NCBI GenBank assembly: GCA_041908065.1
Contig: JAYRGC010000020.1
Coordinates: 1-51,847 of the forward strand
Origin: JAYRGC01 sp041908065
GTDB lineage: Bacteria > Pseudomonadota > Alphaproteobacteria > UBA9219
Direction: 5' to 3'
Length of the DNA: 51,847 nucleotides
Shown: piece by piece, positions 51,662 through 51,847 of the stretch
How the letters are laid out: each line of letters starts with the position of its first letter
Numbering within the stretch: position 1 is the stretch's first letter
Notes under the pieces: model-generated
Told to the model about the DNA's origin: nothing
What the model saw: only the letters and a program-made list of their open reading frames with translations
Database searches by the model: none
Translations under genes and position numbers: made by a program

Positions 51662-51847
51662 AAACGGGTGGGTAATTTTGTAGCCGCCTTCATCAGCAAG
51701 CAAGGCCGTCATTGCGAGCCGCCACCCTTTGGTTTGGACGGCGTTAACGCTGTCGGGCGGCGAAGCAATCCAGACCTTATGGAGTAACGGCACTGGATTG
51801 CTTCGCCGCCAAGGGGCGGCTCGCAATGACGGTGCTTGCTGGAAGAC
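51662..51847. mobile_element. MITE-like composite repeat, cut by right window edge
   Basis: Begins AAAACGGGTGGGTAATTTTG, the left-end variant also seen at 11555, directly after the cmk stop. Core has an ACGGCGTTAACGCTGTC arm and CCGCC-AAGG-GGCGG hairpin, and the right side runs to the window edge. Confidence 0.8.

Overview
The window looks like chromosomal DNA of an alphaproteobacterium. The 16S rRNA gene has alphaproteobacterial signatures, the rRNA operon is ordered 16S, tRNA-Ile(GAU), tRNA-Ala(UGC), 23S, 5S, and the gene content (ThrB of the APH fold, a HpnG-like phosphorylase, an MsbA-related ABC exporter, an RcGTA-like gene cluster) fits a Rhodospirillales-like lineage. I cannot name a genus from sequence alone.

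Layout. 1-5.1 kb: rnhA and thrB (minus), a divergent exported nuclease-like gene, then a minus-strand secretin and prepilin pair. 5.3-10.9 kb: one rRNA operon. 11.2-29 kb: housekeeping and small genes: a two-helix membrane protein, an MsbA-like exporter, tRNA-Leu(CAG), epmA, a ParD/ParE toxin-antitoxin pair, a HpnG-like phosphorylase, a DUF2892 protein, an RlmCD/TrmA-type methyltransferase, folP, a DUF58 protein, clpB, gpt, rlmI, a short RNase E/G, maf, two unknown genes and an orphan IcmJ/DotN-like gene. 29.3-49.5 kb: a gene-transfer-agent (GTA) or domesticated-prophage cluster, all on the plus strand, with no integrase or repressor. 49.6-51.7 kb: lptM, lysA and cmk.

The GTA-like cluster runs TerS, TerL, portal, a toxin module, prohead protease, HK97 major capsid protein, two small beta-rich head proteins, a head-spike-like protein, a 68-residue protein, gp6-like connector, gp7-like adaptor, DUF2460 (gp12), DUF2163 (gp13), NlpC/P60 (gp14), a gp15-like hub protein, DUF2793, a membrane-anchored coiled-coil protein, GH24 lysozyme and a 3TM-type holin. 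Two things stand out. A colicin-E5-like RNase with a phage-type N-terminal motif sits between portal and protease, followed by two A-B pairs of ~80-residue acidic paralogs, an exported protein and a 99-residue protein that could be immunity factors. The tail terminator, major tail, chaperone and tape-measure genes (RcGTA g8-g11) are absent: only 148 bp separate gp7 from gp12, and those bases hold a long perfect hairpin and a solitary transposon-like end.

The window is saturated with a composite repeat: a ~110-170 bp core that can fold as a cloverleaf with interchangeable hairpin arms, often enclosed by two distinguishable arms and ~23-bp terminal inverted repeats. Two copies are flanked by perfect 9-bp direct repeats and three more by 7/9 ones, so this is a non-autonomous mobile element (MITE-like). 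Copies lie between most GTA genes, and several overlap or supply the stop codons of neighbouring genes. Two other inverted-repeat families also occur in intergenic DNA.
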